Source: Luzula sylvatica
Lineage: Eukaryota; Streptophyta; Magnoliopsida; Poales; Juncaceae
Direction of reading: 5' to 3'
Length of the DNA stretch: 64,000 bases
Assembly (NCBI GenBank): GCA_946800325.1
Contig: OX326961.1
Span: 7,046,655-7,110,654, forward strand
Position 1 is the stretch's first letter. The number at the start of each line of letters is the position of its first letter. A program made the translations under genes and the position numbers. A model generated the notes under the pieces. The model made no database searches and was not told the origin of the DNA. It saw nothing but the letters and a program-made list of their open reading frames with translations. Below are positions 1 through 14,200 of this stretch, piece after piece.

Positions 1-1560
1 TTTTTTGAAGAAAACCACAAACTAATTTTGTTTTTCTTTTGAAGAAAACCACAAACTAATTTTTCTTTTTTTGAAGAAAACCACAAACTAATTTTATTTT
101 TTGAAGGAAACCACAAACTAATTTTTTCTTTTTTTGAAGAAAACCACAAACTAATTTTCTATTTTTGAAGAAAACCACAAACTAACTTTCTTTTTTTTTT
201 AAGAAAACCACAAACTAATTGTTCTTTTTTGGAAGAAAACCACAAACTAATTTTATTTTTTTGAAGAAAACAACAAACTAATTTTCTTTTTTTGAACAAA
301 ACCACAAATTAATTTTATATTTTTGAAGAAAACCACAAACTAATTTTTCTTTTTTTGAAGAAAACCACAAACTAATTTTCTTTTTTTTTCAAGAAAACCA
401 CAATCTAATTTTTCTTTTTTTGAAGAAAACCACAAACTAATTTTATTTTTTTGTAGAAAACCACAAAATAATTTTATTTTTTTGAAGAAAACCACAAACT
501 AATTTTCTTTTTTCTTAGAAAACCTCAAACTAATTTTATTTTTTTGAGGAAAACCACACACTAATTTTCTTTTTTTTTTAGAAAACCTAAAACTAATTTT
601 TCTTTTTTTGAAGAAAACAACAAACTAATTTTTATTTTTTGAAGAAAACCACAAACTAATATCTTTTTTTGAAGAAAACCACAAACTAATTTTCTTTTTT
701 TCAAGAAAACCACGAACTAATTTTCTTTTTTTGAAGAAAACGACAAACTAATTTTCTTTTTTTGAAGAAAACCACAAAATAATTTTATTTTTTTGAATAA
801 AACCACAAACTAATTTTCTTTTTTTTAAGAAAACCACAAACTAATTTTATATTTTTGAGGAGAACCACACACTAATTTTCTTTTTTTTTTAGAAAACCAC
901 AAACTAATTTTTCTTTTTTTGAAGAAAACCACAAATTAATTTTTTTTTTGAAGAAAATCACAAACTAATTTGCTTTTTTTGAAGAAAACCACAAAATATT
1001 TTTTTATTTTTGAAGAAAACCACAAACTAATTTTCTTTTTTTGAAGAAAACCACAAACTAATTTCTCTATTTATGAAGAAAACCACAAATTAATTTTTTT
1101 TTTTAAGAAAACCACAAACTAATTTTATATTTATGAAGGAAATCACAAACTAATTTTTTCTTTTATTGAAGAAAACCACAAACTAATTTTCTTTTTTTGA
1201 AGAAAACCACAAACTAATTTTCTTTTTTTTTGAAGAAAACCACAAACTAATTTTTTCTTTTTTTGAAGAAAACCACAAACTAATTTTATTTTTTTGAAAA
1301 AAACAACAAACTAATTTTCTTTTTTTTTGAAGAAAACCACAAACTAATTTTTCTTTTTTTGTAGAAAACCACAAACTAATTTTATTTTTTTGAAGAAAAC
1401 CACAAACTAATTTTATCTTTTTTTGAATAAAACCACAAACTAATTTTCTTTTTTTGAAGAAAACCACAAAATAATTTTTTATTTTTAAAGAAAACCACAA
1501 ACTAATTTTCTTTTTTTGAAGAAAACCACAAACTTATTTTTCTATTTATGAAGAAAACCA

Positions 1561-4500
1561 TAAACTAATTTCCTTTTTTTGAAGACAACCACAGACTAAT
1601 TTTCTTTTATTGAAGATAGCCTCAAACTATTTTTCTTTTTTTGAACAAAACAACAAACTAATTTTCTTTTTTTGAAGAAAACCACTAACTAATTTTTTTT
1701 TTTTCAAGAAAACCACAAACTAATTTTTCTTTTTTTGAAGAAAACCACAAACTAATTTTATTTTTTTGAAGGAAACCACAAACTAATTTTTTCTTTTTTT
1801 GAAGAAAACCACAAACTAATTTTCTATTTTTGAAGAAAACCACAAACTAATTTTTCTTTTTTTGAAGAAAACCACAAACTAACTTTCTTTTTTTTTTAAG
1901 AAAACCACAAACTAATTGTTCTTTTTTTGAAGAAAACCACAAACTAATTTTATTTTTTTGAAGAAAACAACAAACTAATTTTCTTTTTTTGAAGAAAACC
2001 ACAAATTAATTTTATATTTTTGAAGAAAACCACAAACTAATTTTTCTTTTTTTGAAGAAAACCACAAACTAATTTTATTTTTTTGAAGAAAACCACAAAA
2101 TAATTTTATTTTTTTGAAGAAAACCACAGACTAATTTTCTTTTTTCTTAGAAAACCTCAAACTAATTTTATTTTTTTGAGGAAAACCACACACTAATTTT
2201 CTTTTTTTTTTAGAAAACCTAAAACTAATTATTCTTTTTTTGAAGAAAACTACAAACTAATTGTTTTTTTTTTAAGAAAACCACAAACTAATTTTATTTT
2301 TTTGAAGAAAACCACAAACTAATTTTCTTTTTTTCAAGAAAACCACGAATTAATTTTCTTTTTTTGAAGAAAACGACAAACTAATTTTCTTTTTTTGAAG
2401 AAAACCACAAAATAATTTTAATTTTTTGAAGAAAACCACAAACTAATTTTTTTTTTTTAAGAAAACCACAAACTAATTTTATATTTTTGAGGAAAACCAC
2501 ACACTAATTTTCTTTTTTTTTTAGAAAACTACAAACTAATTTTTCTTTTTTTGAAGAAAACCACAAACTAATTTTCTTTTTTTGAAGAAAACCACAAACT
2601 AATTTTCTTTTTTTGAAGAAAACCACAAAATATTTTTTTATTTTTGAAGAAAACCACAAACTAATTTTCTTTTTTTGAAGAAAACCACAAACTAATTTCT
2701 CTATTTATGAAGAAAACCACAAATTAATTTTCTTTTTTTTAAGAAAAACACAAACTAATTTTATATTTATGAAGGAAACCACAATCTAATTTTTTCATTT
2801 TTTGAAGAAAACCACAAACTAATTTTCTTTTTTTGAAGAAAACCACAAACTAATTTTCTTTTTTTTTGAAGAAAACCACAAACTAATTTTTTCTTTTTTT
2901 GAAGAAAACCACAAACTAATTTTATTTTTTTGAAAAAAACAACAAACTAATTTTCTTTTTTTTTGAAGAAAACCACAAACTAATTTTTCTTTTTTTGTAG
3001 AAAACCACAAACTAATTTTATTTTTTTGAAGAAAACCACAAACTAATTTTCCTTTTTTTAAGAAAACCACGAACTAATTTACTTTTTTTTGAAGAAAACC
3101 ACAAACTAATTTTCTTTTTTTGAAGAAAACCACAAACTAATTTTCATTTTTTTAAGAAAACCACAAACTAATTTTATCTTTTTTTGAAGAAAACAACAAA
3201 CTAATTTTCTTTTTTTCAAGAAAACCACAAACTAATTTTTTTTTTTTGAAGAAAACCACAAACTAATTTTTTTTTTTTAAGAAAACCATAAACTAATTTT
3301 CTTTTTTTTAAGAAAACCACAAACTAATTTACTTTTTTTTTTGAAGAAAACCACAAACTAATTTTTCTTTTTTTTCGAAAACATCAAACTAATTTTCTTT
3401 TTTTGAAGAAAACCACAAACTAATTTTCTTTTTTTGAAGAAAACCACAAAATATTTTTTTATTTTTAAAGAAAACCACAAACTAATTTTCTTTTTTTGAA
3501 GAAAACCACAAACTTATTTTTCTATTTAAGAAGAAAACCATAAACTAATTTCCTTTTTTTGAAGACAACCACAGACTAATTTTCTTTTATTGAAGATAGC
3601 CTCAAACTATTTTTCTTTTTTTGAACAAAACAACAAACTAATTTTCTTTTTTTGAAGAAAAGCACTAACTAATTTTTTTTTTTTGAAGAAAACCACAAAC
3701 TAATTTTTCTTTTTTTGAAGAAAACCAAAAACTAATTTTATTTTTTTGAAGGAAACCACAAACTAATTTTTTCTTTTTTTGAAGAAAACCACAAACTAAT
3801 TTTCTATTTTTGAAGAAAACCACAAACTAATTTTTCTTTTTTTGAAGAAAACCACAAACTAACTTTCTTTTTTTTTGAAGAAAACCACAAACTAATTGTT
3901 CTTTTTTTGAAGAAAACCACAAACTAATTTTATTTTTTTGAAGAAAACAACAAACTAATTTTCTTTTTTTGAAGAAAACCACAAATTAATTTTATATTTT
4001 TGAAGAAAACCACAAACTAATTTTTCTTTTTTTGAAGAAAACCACAAACTAATTTTTTTTTTTTCAAGAAAACCACAAACTAATTTTTCTTTTTTTGAAG
4101 AAAACCACAAACTAATTTTATTTTTTTGAAGAAAACCACAAAATAATTTTATTTTTTTGAAGAAAACCACAGACTAATTTTCTTTTTTCTTAGAAAACCT
4201 CAAACTAATTTTATTTTTTTGAGGAAAACCACACACAAATTTTCTTTTTTTTTTAGAAAACCTAAAACTAATTATTCTTTTTTTGAAGAAAACTACAAAC
4301 TAATTGTTTTTTTTTTAAGAAAACCACAAACTAATTTTCTTTTTTTGAAGAAAACCACCAACTAATTTTCTTTTTTTCAAGAAAACCACGAATTAATTTT
4401 CTTTTTTTGAAGAAAACGACAAACTAATTTTCTTTTTTTGAAGAAAATCACAAAATAATTTTAATTTTTTGAAGAAAACCACAAACTAATTTTTTTTTTT

Positions 4501-5520
4501 TAAGAAAACCACAAACTAATTTTATATTTTTGAGGAAAACCACACACTAATTTTCTTTTTTTTTTAGAAAACTACAAACTAATTTTTCTTTTTTTGAAGA
4601 AAACCTCAAATTAATTTTTTTTTTGAAGAAAACCACAAACTAATTTTCTTTTTTTGAAGAAAACCACAAACTAATTTTCTTTTTTTGAAGAAAACCACAA
4701 AATATTTTTTTATTTTTGAAGAAAACCACAAACTAATTTTCTTTTTTTTAAGAAAACCCAAAACTAATTTCTCTATTTATGAAGAAAACCACAAATTAAT
4801 TTTCTTTTTTTTAAGAAAAACACAAACTAATTTTATATTTATGAAGGAAACCACAATCTAATTTTTTCATTTTTTGAAGAAAACCACAAACTAATTTTCT
4901 TTTTTTGAAGAAAACCACAAACTAATTTTCTTTTTTTTTGAAGAAAACCACAAACTAATTTTTTCTTTTTTTGAAGAAAACCACAAACTAATTTTATTTT
5001 TTTGAAAAAAACAACAAACTAATTTTCTTTTTTTTTGAAGAAAACCACAAACTAATTTTTCTTTTTTTGTAGAAAACCACAAACTAATTTTATTTTTTTG
5101 AAGAAAACCACAAACTAATTTTCCTTTTTTTATGAAAACCACGAACTAATTTTCTTTTTTTTCGAAGAAAACCACAAACTAATTTTCTTTTTCTGAATAA
5201 AACCACAAACTAATTTTCTTTTTTTGAAGAAAACCACAAAATATTTTTTTATTTTTGAAGAAAACCACAAACTAATTTTTCTTTTTTTGAAGAAAACCAC
5301 AAACTAATTTCTCTATTTATGAAGAAAACCACAAATTAATTTTTTTTTTTTAAGAAAACCACAAACTAATTTTATATTTATGAAGGAAACCACAAACTAA
5401 TTTTGTTTTTTTTTTGAAGAAAACCACAAACTAATTTTTCTTTTTTTGAAGAAAACCACAAACTAATTTTATTTTTTGAAGGAAACCACAAACTAATTTT
5501 TTCTTTTTTTGAAGAAAACC
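1561..5520. repeat. Higher-order repeat, ~2-kb period within the array
   Basis: Runs of variant units reappear in the same order about 1,980 bp apart. The series TAAACTAATTTCC, GAAGACAACC, GATAGCCTC and GAACAAAACAAC around 1561-1660 recurs at 3541-3640. Further on the spacing drifts: the unit run at 2819-3070 is matched at 4891-5142, an offset of 2,072 bp. The opening ~1.5 kb of the window is also matched from about 5400 onward, an offset near 5,375 bp. The array therefore grew by copying blocks of many units as well as single units. Confidence 0.75.
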
Positions 5521-7064
5521 ACAAACTAATTTTCTATTTTTGAAGAAAACCACAAACTAACTTTCTTTTTTTTTTAAGAAAACCACAAACTAATTGTTCT
5601 TTTTTGGAAGAAAACCACAAACTAATTTTATTTTTTTGAAGAAAACAACAAACTAATTTTCTTTTTTTGAACAAAACCACAAATTAATTTTATATTTTTG
5701 AAGAAAACCACAAACTAATTTTTCTTTTTTTGAAGAAAACCACAAACTAATTTTCTTTTTTTTCAAGAAAACCACAAACTAATTTTTCTTTTTTTGAAGA
5801 AAACCACAAACTAATTTTATTTTTTTGTAGAAAACCACAAAATAATTTTATTTTTTTGAAGAAAACCACAAACTAATTTTCTTTTTTCTTAGAAAACCTC
5901 AAACTAATTTTATTTTTTTGAGGAAAACCACACACTAATTTTCTTTTTTTTTTAGAAAACCTAAAACTAATTTTTCTTTTTTTGAAGAAAACCACAAACT
6001 AATTTTTATTTTTTGAAGAAAACCACAAACTAATATCTTTTTTTGAAGAAAACAACAAACTAATTTTCTTTTTTTCAAGAAAACCACGAACTAATTTTCT
6101 TTTTTTGAAGAAAACGACAAACTAATTTTCTTTTTTTGAAGAAAACCACAAAATAATTTTATTTTTTTGAAGAAAACCACAAACTAATTTTCTTTTTTTT
6201 AAGAAAACCACAAACTAATTTTATATTTTTGAGGAGAACCACACACTAATTTTCTTTTTTTTTTAGAAAACCACAAATTAATTTTTCTTTTTTTGAAGAA
6301 AACCACAAATTAATTTTTTTTTTGAAGAAAATCACAAACTAATTTTCTTTTTTTGAAGAAAACCACAACATATTTTTTTATTTTTGAAGAAAACCACAAA
6401 CTAATTTTCTTTTTTTGAAGAAAACCACAAACTAATTTCTCTATTTATGAAGAAAACCACAAATTAATTTTTTTTTTTTAAGAAAACCACAAACTAATTT
6501 TATATTTATGAAGGAAACCACAAACTAATTTTTTCTTTTATTGAACAAAACCGCAAACTAATTTTCTTTTTTTGAAGAAAACCACAAACTAATTTTCTTT
6601 TTTTTTGAAGAAAACCACTAACTAATTTTTTCTTTTTTTGAAGAAAACCACAAACTAATTTTATTTTTTTGAAAAAAACAACAAAATAATTTTCTTTTTT
6701 TTTGAAGAAAACCACAAACTAATTTTTCTTTTTGTGTAGAAAACCACAAACTAATTTTATTTTTTTGAAGAAAACCACAAACTAATTTTCCTTTTTTTAA
6801 GAAAACCACGAACTAATTTTCTTTTTTTTGAAGAAAACCACAAACTAATTTTCTTTTTTTGAAGAAAACCACAAACTAATTTTCATTTTTTTAAGAAAAC
6901 CACAAACTAATTTTATCTTTTTTTGAAGAAAACCACAAACTAATTTTCTTTTTTTCAAGAAAACCACAAACTAATTTTTTTTTTTTGAAGAAAACCACAA
7001 ACTAATTTTTTTTTTTTTTGAAGAAAATCACAAACTAATTTTCCTTTTTTGAAGAAAACCACAA

Positions 7065-8210
7065 ACTAATTTTCCTTTTTTTAAGAAAACCACGAACTAA
7101 TTTTCTTTTTTTTGAAGAAAACCACAAACTAATTTTTTTTTTTTGAATAAAGCCACAAACTAATTTTCTTTTTTTTTAAGAAAACCACAAATTAATTTTT
7201 TCTTTTTTTGAAGAAAACCACAAACTAATTTTTCTTTTTTTCAAGAAAACCACAAACTAATTTTTTTTTTTTGAAGAAAACCACAAACTAATTTTTTTTT
7301 TATGAAGAAAACCACAAATTAATTTTCTTTTTTTTAAGAAAACCACAAACTAATTTTATATTTATGAAGGAAACCACAAGCTAATTGTTTCATTTTTTGA
7401 AGAAAACCACAAACTAATTTTCTTTTTTTGAAGAAAACCACAAACTAATTTTCTTTTTTTTTTGAAGAAAACCACAAACTAATTTTTTCTTTTTTTGAAG
7501 AAAACCACAAACTAATTTTATTTTTTTGAAAAAAACAACAAACTAATTTTCTTTTTTTTTGAAGAAAACCACAAACTAATTTTTCTTTTTTTGTAGAAAA
7601 CCACAAACTAATTTTATTTTTTTGAAGAAAACCACAAACTAATTTTCCTTTTTTTAAGAAAACCACGAACTAATTTTCTTTTTTTTGAAGAAAACCACAA
7701 ACTAATTTTTTTTTTTTGAATAAAGCCACAAACTAATTTTCTTTTTTTTTAAGAAAACCACAAATTAATTTTTTCTTTTTTTGAAGAAAACCACAAACTA
7801 ATTTTTCTTTTTTTCAAGAAAACCACAAACTAATTTTTTTTTTTTGAAGAAAACCACAAACTAATTTTTTTTTTATGAAGAAAACCACAAATTAATTTTC
7901 TTTTTTTTAAGAAAACCACAAACTAATTTTATATTTATGAAGGAAACCACAAGCTAATTGTTTCATTTTTTGAAGAAAACCACAAACTAATTTTCTTTTT
8001 TTGAAGAAAACCACAAACTAATTTTCTTTTTTTTTTGAAGAAAACCACAAACTAATTTTTTCTTTTTTTGAAGAAAACCACAAACTAATTTTATTTTTTT
8101 GAAAAAAACAACAAACTAATTTTCTTTTTTTTTGAAGAAAACCACAAACTAATTTTTCTTTTTTTGTAGAAAACCACAAACTAATTTTATTTTTTTGAAG
8201 AAAACCACAA
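7065..8210. repeat. 573-bp tandem block duplication inside the array
   Basis: Two adjacent blocks, about 7065-7637 and 7638-8210, look nearly identical. They share rare variants (GAATAAAGCC, CACAAGCTAATTG, GTTTCATTTTTTG), and the variant CTAATTGTTTC sits at 7381 and again at 7954, exactly 573 bp apart. A third partial match starts near 8211 and diverges by about 8282. The near-identity marks this as one of the youngest amplification steps in the array. Confidence 0.85.
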
Positions 8211-8399
8211 ACTAATTTTCCTTTTTTTAAGAAAACCACGAACTAATTTTCTTTTTTTTGAAGAAAACCACAAACTAATTTTCTTTTTTTGAATAAAACC
8301 ACAAACTAATTTTCTTTTTTTTTAAGAAAACCACAAATTAATTTTTTCTTTTTTTGAAGAAAACCACAAACTAATTTTCTTTTTTTTAAGAAAACCACA

Positions 8400-11280
8400 A
8401 ACTAATTTTCCTTTTTTTGAAGAAAACCACAAACTAATTTTTCGTTTTTTTAAGAAAACCAGAAACTAATTTTTCTTTTTTTGAAGAAAACCACAAACTA
8501 ATTTACTTTTTTTATTGAAGAAAACCACAAACTAATTTTTCTTTTTTTTCGAAAACAACAAACTAATTTTTTTTTTTGAAGAAAACCAGAATCTAATTTT
8601 ATTTTTTTGAAGAAAACCACAAAATAATTTTTTATTTTTAAAGAAAACCACAAACTAATTTTCTTTTTTTGAAGAAAACCACAAACTTATTTTTCTATTT
8701 ATGAAGAAAACCACAAACTAATTTTCTTTTTTTGAAGACAACCACAAACTAATTTTCTTTTATTGAAGATAGCCTCAAACTATTTTTCTTTTTTTGAACA
8801 AAACCACAAACTAATTTTTTTTTTTGAAGAAAACCACTAACTAATTTTCTTTTTTTTTTGAAGAAAACCACAAACTAATTTTTCTTTTTTTGAAGAAAAC
8901 CACCAACTAATTTTATTTTTTTGAAGGAAACCACAAACTAATTTTTTCTTTTTTTGAAGAAAACCACAAACTAATTTTCTATTTTTGAAGAAAACCACAA
9001 ACTAATTTTATTTTTTTGAAGAAAACCACAAACTAACTTTCTTTTATTTTGAAGAAAACCACAGACTAATTGTTCTTTTTTTGAAGAAAACCACAAACTA
9101 ATTTTATTTTTTTAAAGAAAACAACAAACTAATTTTCTTTTTTTGAAGAAAACCATAAACTAATTTTATATTTTTGAAGAAAACAACAAACTAATTTTCT
9201 TTTTTTTTAGAAAACCACAAACTAATTTTTCTTTTTTTGAAGAAAACCACAAACTAATTTTATATTTTTGAAGAATACCACAAACAAATTTTCTTCTTTT
9301 TTTAGAAAACGACAAACTAATTTTCTTTTTTTTTTTTGAATAAAACCACAAACTAATTTTATGTTTTTTAAGTAAACAACAAACTAATTTTTTTTTTTTT
9401 AGAAAACCACAAACTAATTTTTCTTTTTTTGAAGAAAACCACAAACTAATTTTCCTTTTTTGAAGAAAACCACGAACTAATTTTCTTTTTTTGAAGAAAA
9501 CCACAAACTAATTTTCTTTTTTTGAAGAAAACCACAAACTAATTTTCTTTTTTTCAAGGAAACCACGAACTAATTTTTTTTTTTTTGAAGAAAACGACAA
9601 ACTAATTTTCTTTTTTTGAAGAAAACCACAAAATAATTTTATTTTTTTGAAGAAAACCGCAAACTAATTTTCTTTTTTTTAAGAAAACCACAAACTAATT
9701 TAATATTTTTGAATAAAACCACACACTAATTTTCTTTTTTTTTTAGAAAACCAAAAACTAATTTTTCTTTTTTTGAAGAAAACCACAAATTAATTTTTTT
9801 TTTTTGATGAAAACCACAAACTAATTTTCCTTTTTTTGAAGAAAACCACAAACTAATTTTTCGTTTTTTTAAGAAAACCAGAAACTAATTTTTCTTTTTT
9901 TGAAGAAAACCACAAACTAATTTACTTTTTTTATTGAAGAAAACCACAAACTAATTTTTCTTTTTTTTCGAAAACAACAAACTAATTTTTTTTTTTGAAG
10001 AAAACCAGAATCTAATTTTATTTTTTTGAAGAAAACCACAAAATAATTTTTTATTTTTAAAGAAAACCACAAACTAATTTTCTTTTTTTGAAGAAAACCA
10101 CAAACTTATTTTTCTATTTATGAAGAGAACCACAAACTAATTTTCTTTTTTTGAAGACAACCACAAACTAATTTTCTTTTATTGAAGATAGCCTCAAACT
10201 ATTTTTCTTTTTTTGAACAAAACCACGAACTAATTTTTTTTTTTGAAGAAAACCACTAACTAATTTTCTTTTTTTTTTGAAGAAAACCACAAACTAATTT
10301 TTCTTTTTTTGAAGAAAACCACCAACTAATTTTATTTTTTTGAAGGAAACCACAAACTAATTTTTTCTTTTTTTGAAGAAAACCACAAACTAATTTTCTA
10401 TTTTTGAAGAAAACCACAAACTAATTTTATTTTTTGAAGAAAACCACAAACTAACTTTCTTTTATTTTGAAGAAAACCACAAACTAATTGTTCTTTTTTT
10501 GAAGAAAACCACAAACTAATTTTATTTTTTTAAAGAAAACAACAAACTAATTTTCTTTTTTTGAAGAAAACCACAAACTAATTTTATATTTTTGAAGAAA
10601 ACAACAAACTAATTTTCTTTTTTTTTAGAAAACCACAAACTAATTTTTCTTTTTTTGAAGAAAACCACAAACTAATTTTATATTTTTGAAGAATACCACA
10701 AACAAATTTTCTTCTTTTTTTAGAAAACGACAAACTAATTTTCTTTTTTTTTTTTTGAATAAAACCACAAACTAATTTTATGTTTTTTAAGTAAACAACA
10801 AACTAATTTTTTTTTTTTTAGAAAACCACAAACTAATTTTTCTTTTTTTGAAGAAAACCACAAACTAATTTTCCTTTTTTGAAGAAAACCACGAACTAAT
10901 TTTCCTTTTTTGAAGAAAACCACGAACTAATTTTCTTTTTTTGAAGAAAACCACGAACTAATTTTCTCTTTTTGAAGAAAACCACAAACTAATTTTCTTT
11001 TTTTCAAGGAAACCACGAACTAATTTTTTTTTTTTTGAAGAAAACGACAAACTAATTTTCTTTTTTTGAAGAAAACCACAAAATAATTTTATTTTTTTGA
11101 AGAAAACCGCAAACTAATTTTCTTTTTTTTAAGAAAACCACAAACTAATTTAATATTTTTGAATAAAACCACACACTAATTTTCTTTTTTTTTTTAGAAA
11201 ACCAAAAACTAATTTTTCTTTTTTTGAAGAAAACCACAAATTAATTTTTTTTTTTTGATGAAAACCACAAACTAATTTTC
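8400..11280. repeat. 1,418-bp tandem block duplication inside the array
   Basis: The block from about 8400 to 9817 is repeated at about 9818-11280. Rare variants match at a constant offset of 1,418 bp: TTCG followed by a T-run at 8441 and about 9860, and TTTAGAAAACGACAAAC at 9301 and 10719. Differences between the copies are a few single bases and T-run lengths. Boundaries are approximate because every unit resembles its neighbours. Confidence 0.85.
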
Positions 11281-14200
11281 TTTTTTTGAAGAAAACCACA
11301 AACTAATTATCTTTTTTTGAAGAAAACCACAAACTAATTTTCTTTTTTTGAAGAAAACCACAAACTAATTTCTCTATTTATGAAGAAAACCACAAATTAA
11401 TTTTCTTTTTTTGAAGAAAACCACAAAATAAATTTTTATTTTTGAAGAAAACCACAAACTAATTTTCTTTTTTTGAAGAAAACCACAAACTAATTTTCTT
11501 TTTTTCAAGAAAACCACAAACTAATTTTCTTTTTTTGAAGAAAACCACAAACTAATTTTCTTTTTTTTTTAAGAAAACCACAAACTAATTTTTTCTTTTT
11601 TTGAAGAAAACCACAAACTAATTTTCTTTTTTTGAAGAAAACCACAAACTAATTTTTCTTTTTTTGAAGAAAACCACAAACTAATTTTTCTTTTTTTAAG
11701 AAAACCATAAACAAATTTTCTTTTTTTGAAGAAAACCACAAACTAATTTACTTTTTTTATTGAAGAAAACCACAAACTTATTTTTCTTTTTTTTCGAAAA
11801 CAACAAACTAATTTTCTTTTTTTGAAGAAAACCAGAAACTAATTTTCTTTTTTTGAAGAAAACCACAAAATAATTTTTTATTTTTAAAGAAAACCACAAA
11901 CTAATTTTCTTTTTTTGAAGAAAACCACAAACTAATTTTTCTATTTATGAAGAAAACCACAAACTAATTTTCTTTTTTTGAAGATAACCACAAACTAATT
12001 TTCTTTTTTTGAAGATAGCCTCAAACTATTTTTCTTTTTTTGAACAAAACCACAAACTAATTTTATTTTTTTGAAGAAAACCACTAACTAATTTTCTTTT
12101 TTTTTTGAACAAAACCACAAACTAATTTTTCTTGTTTTGAAGAAAACCACAAACTAATTTTCTTTTTTTGAAGGAAACCACAAACTAATTTTTTCTTTTT
12201 TTGAAGAAAACCACAAACTAATTTTCTTTTTTTGAAGAAAACCACAGACTAATTTTCTTTTTTTTTTTGAAGAAAACCACAAACTAATTTTTTCTTTTTT
12301 TGAAGAAAACCACAAACTAATTTTCTTTTTTTTTGAAGAAAACCACAAACTAATTTTTCTTTTTTTGAAGAAAACCACAAACTAATTTTATTTTTTTGAA
12401 GAAAACAACAAATTAATTTTATTTTTTTGAAGAAAACCACAAATTAATTTTATATTTTTGAAGAATAGCACAAACCAATTTTCTTTTTTTTTAGAAAACC
12501 ACAAACTAATTTTTCTTTTTTTGAAGAAAACCACAAACTAATTTTATATTTTTGAAGAATACCACAAACAAATTTTCTTCTTTTTTTAGAAAACGACAAA
12601 CTAATTTTCTTTTCTTTTTTTGAATAAAACCACAAACTAATTTTATGTTTTTTAAGTAAACCACAAACTAATTTTCTTTTTTTTTAGAAAACCACAAACT
12701 AATTTTTCTTTTTTTGAAGAAAACCACAAACTAATTTTCTTTTTTGATGAAAACCACGAACTAATTTTCTTTTTTTGAAGAAAACCACAAACTAATTTTC
12801 TTTTTTTGAAGATAACCACAAACTAATTTTCTTTTATTTAAGAAAACCACAAACTAATTTTTTCTTTTTTTGAAGAAAACCACAAACTAATTTTCTTTTT
12901 TTTAAGAAAACCACAAACTAATTTTATATTTTTGAGGAAAACCACACACTAATTTTCTTTTTTTTTTAGAAAACCACAAACTAATTTTTCCTTTTTTTGA
13001 AGAAAACCACAAATTAATTTTTTTTTTGAAGAAAACCACAAACTAATTTTCTTTTTTTGAAGAAAATCACAAACTAATTTTCTTTTTTTGAAGAAAACCA
13101 CAAAATATTTTTTTATTTTTGAAGAAAACCACAAACTAATTTTCTTTTTTTGAAGAAAACCACAAACTAATTTCTCTATTTATGAAGAAAACCACAAATT
13201 AATTTTCTTTTTTTTAAGAAAACCACAAACTAATTTTATATTTATGAAGGAAACCACAAACTAATTTTTTCTTTTTTTGAAGAAAACCACAAACTAATTT
13301 TCTTTTTTTGAAGAAAACCACAAACTAATTTTCTTTTTTTTTGAAGAAAACCACAAACTATTTTTTTCTTTTTTTGAAGAAAACCACAAACTAATTTTAT
13401 TTTTTTGAAAAAAAAAACAAACTAATTTTCTTTTTTTTTGATGAAAACCACAAACTAATTTTTCTTTTTTTGTAGAAAACCACAAACTAATTTTATTTAT
13501 TTGAAGAAAACCACAAACTAATTTTCCTTTTTTTACGAAAACCACGAACTAATTTTCTTTTTTTTGAAGAAAACCATAAACTAATTTTCTTTTTTTGAAG
13601 AAAACCACAAACTAATTTTCTTTTTTTTAAGAAAACCACTAACTAATTTTTTCTTTTTTTGAAGAAAACCACAAAATAATTTTTTATTTTTAAAGAAAAC
13701 CACAAACTAATTTTCTTTTTTTGAAGAAAACCACAAACTTATTTTTCAATTTATGAAGAAAACCACAAACTAATTTTATTTTTTTGAAGACAACCACAAA
13801 CTAATTTTCTTTTATTGAAGATAGCCTCAAACTATTTTTCTTTTTTTTGAACAAAACCACAAACTAATTTTCTTTTTTTTAAGAAAACCACTAACTAATT
13901 TTCTTTTTTTTTTAAAAAAAACCACAAACTAATTTTTCTTTTTTTGAAGAAAACCACAAACTAATTTTATTTTTTTGAAGGAAACCACAAACTATTTTTT
14001 TCTTTTTTTGAAGAAAACCACAAACTAATTTTCTATTTTTGAAGAAAACAACAAACTAATTTTCTTTTTTTGAAGAAAACCACAAACTAACTTTCTTTTT
14101 TTTTTAAGAAAACCACAAACTAATTGTTTTTTTTTGAAGAAAATCACAAACTAATTTTATTTTTTTGAAGAAAACAACAAACTAATTTTCTTTTTTTGAA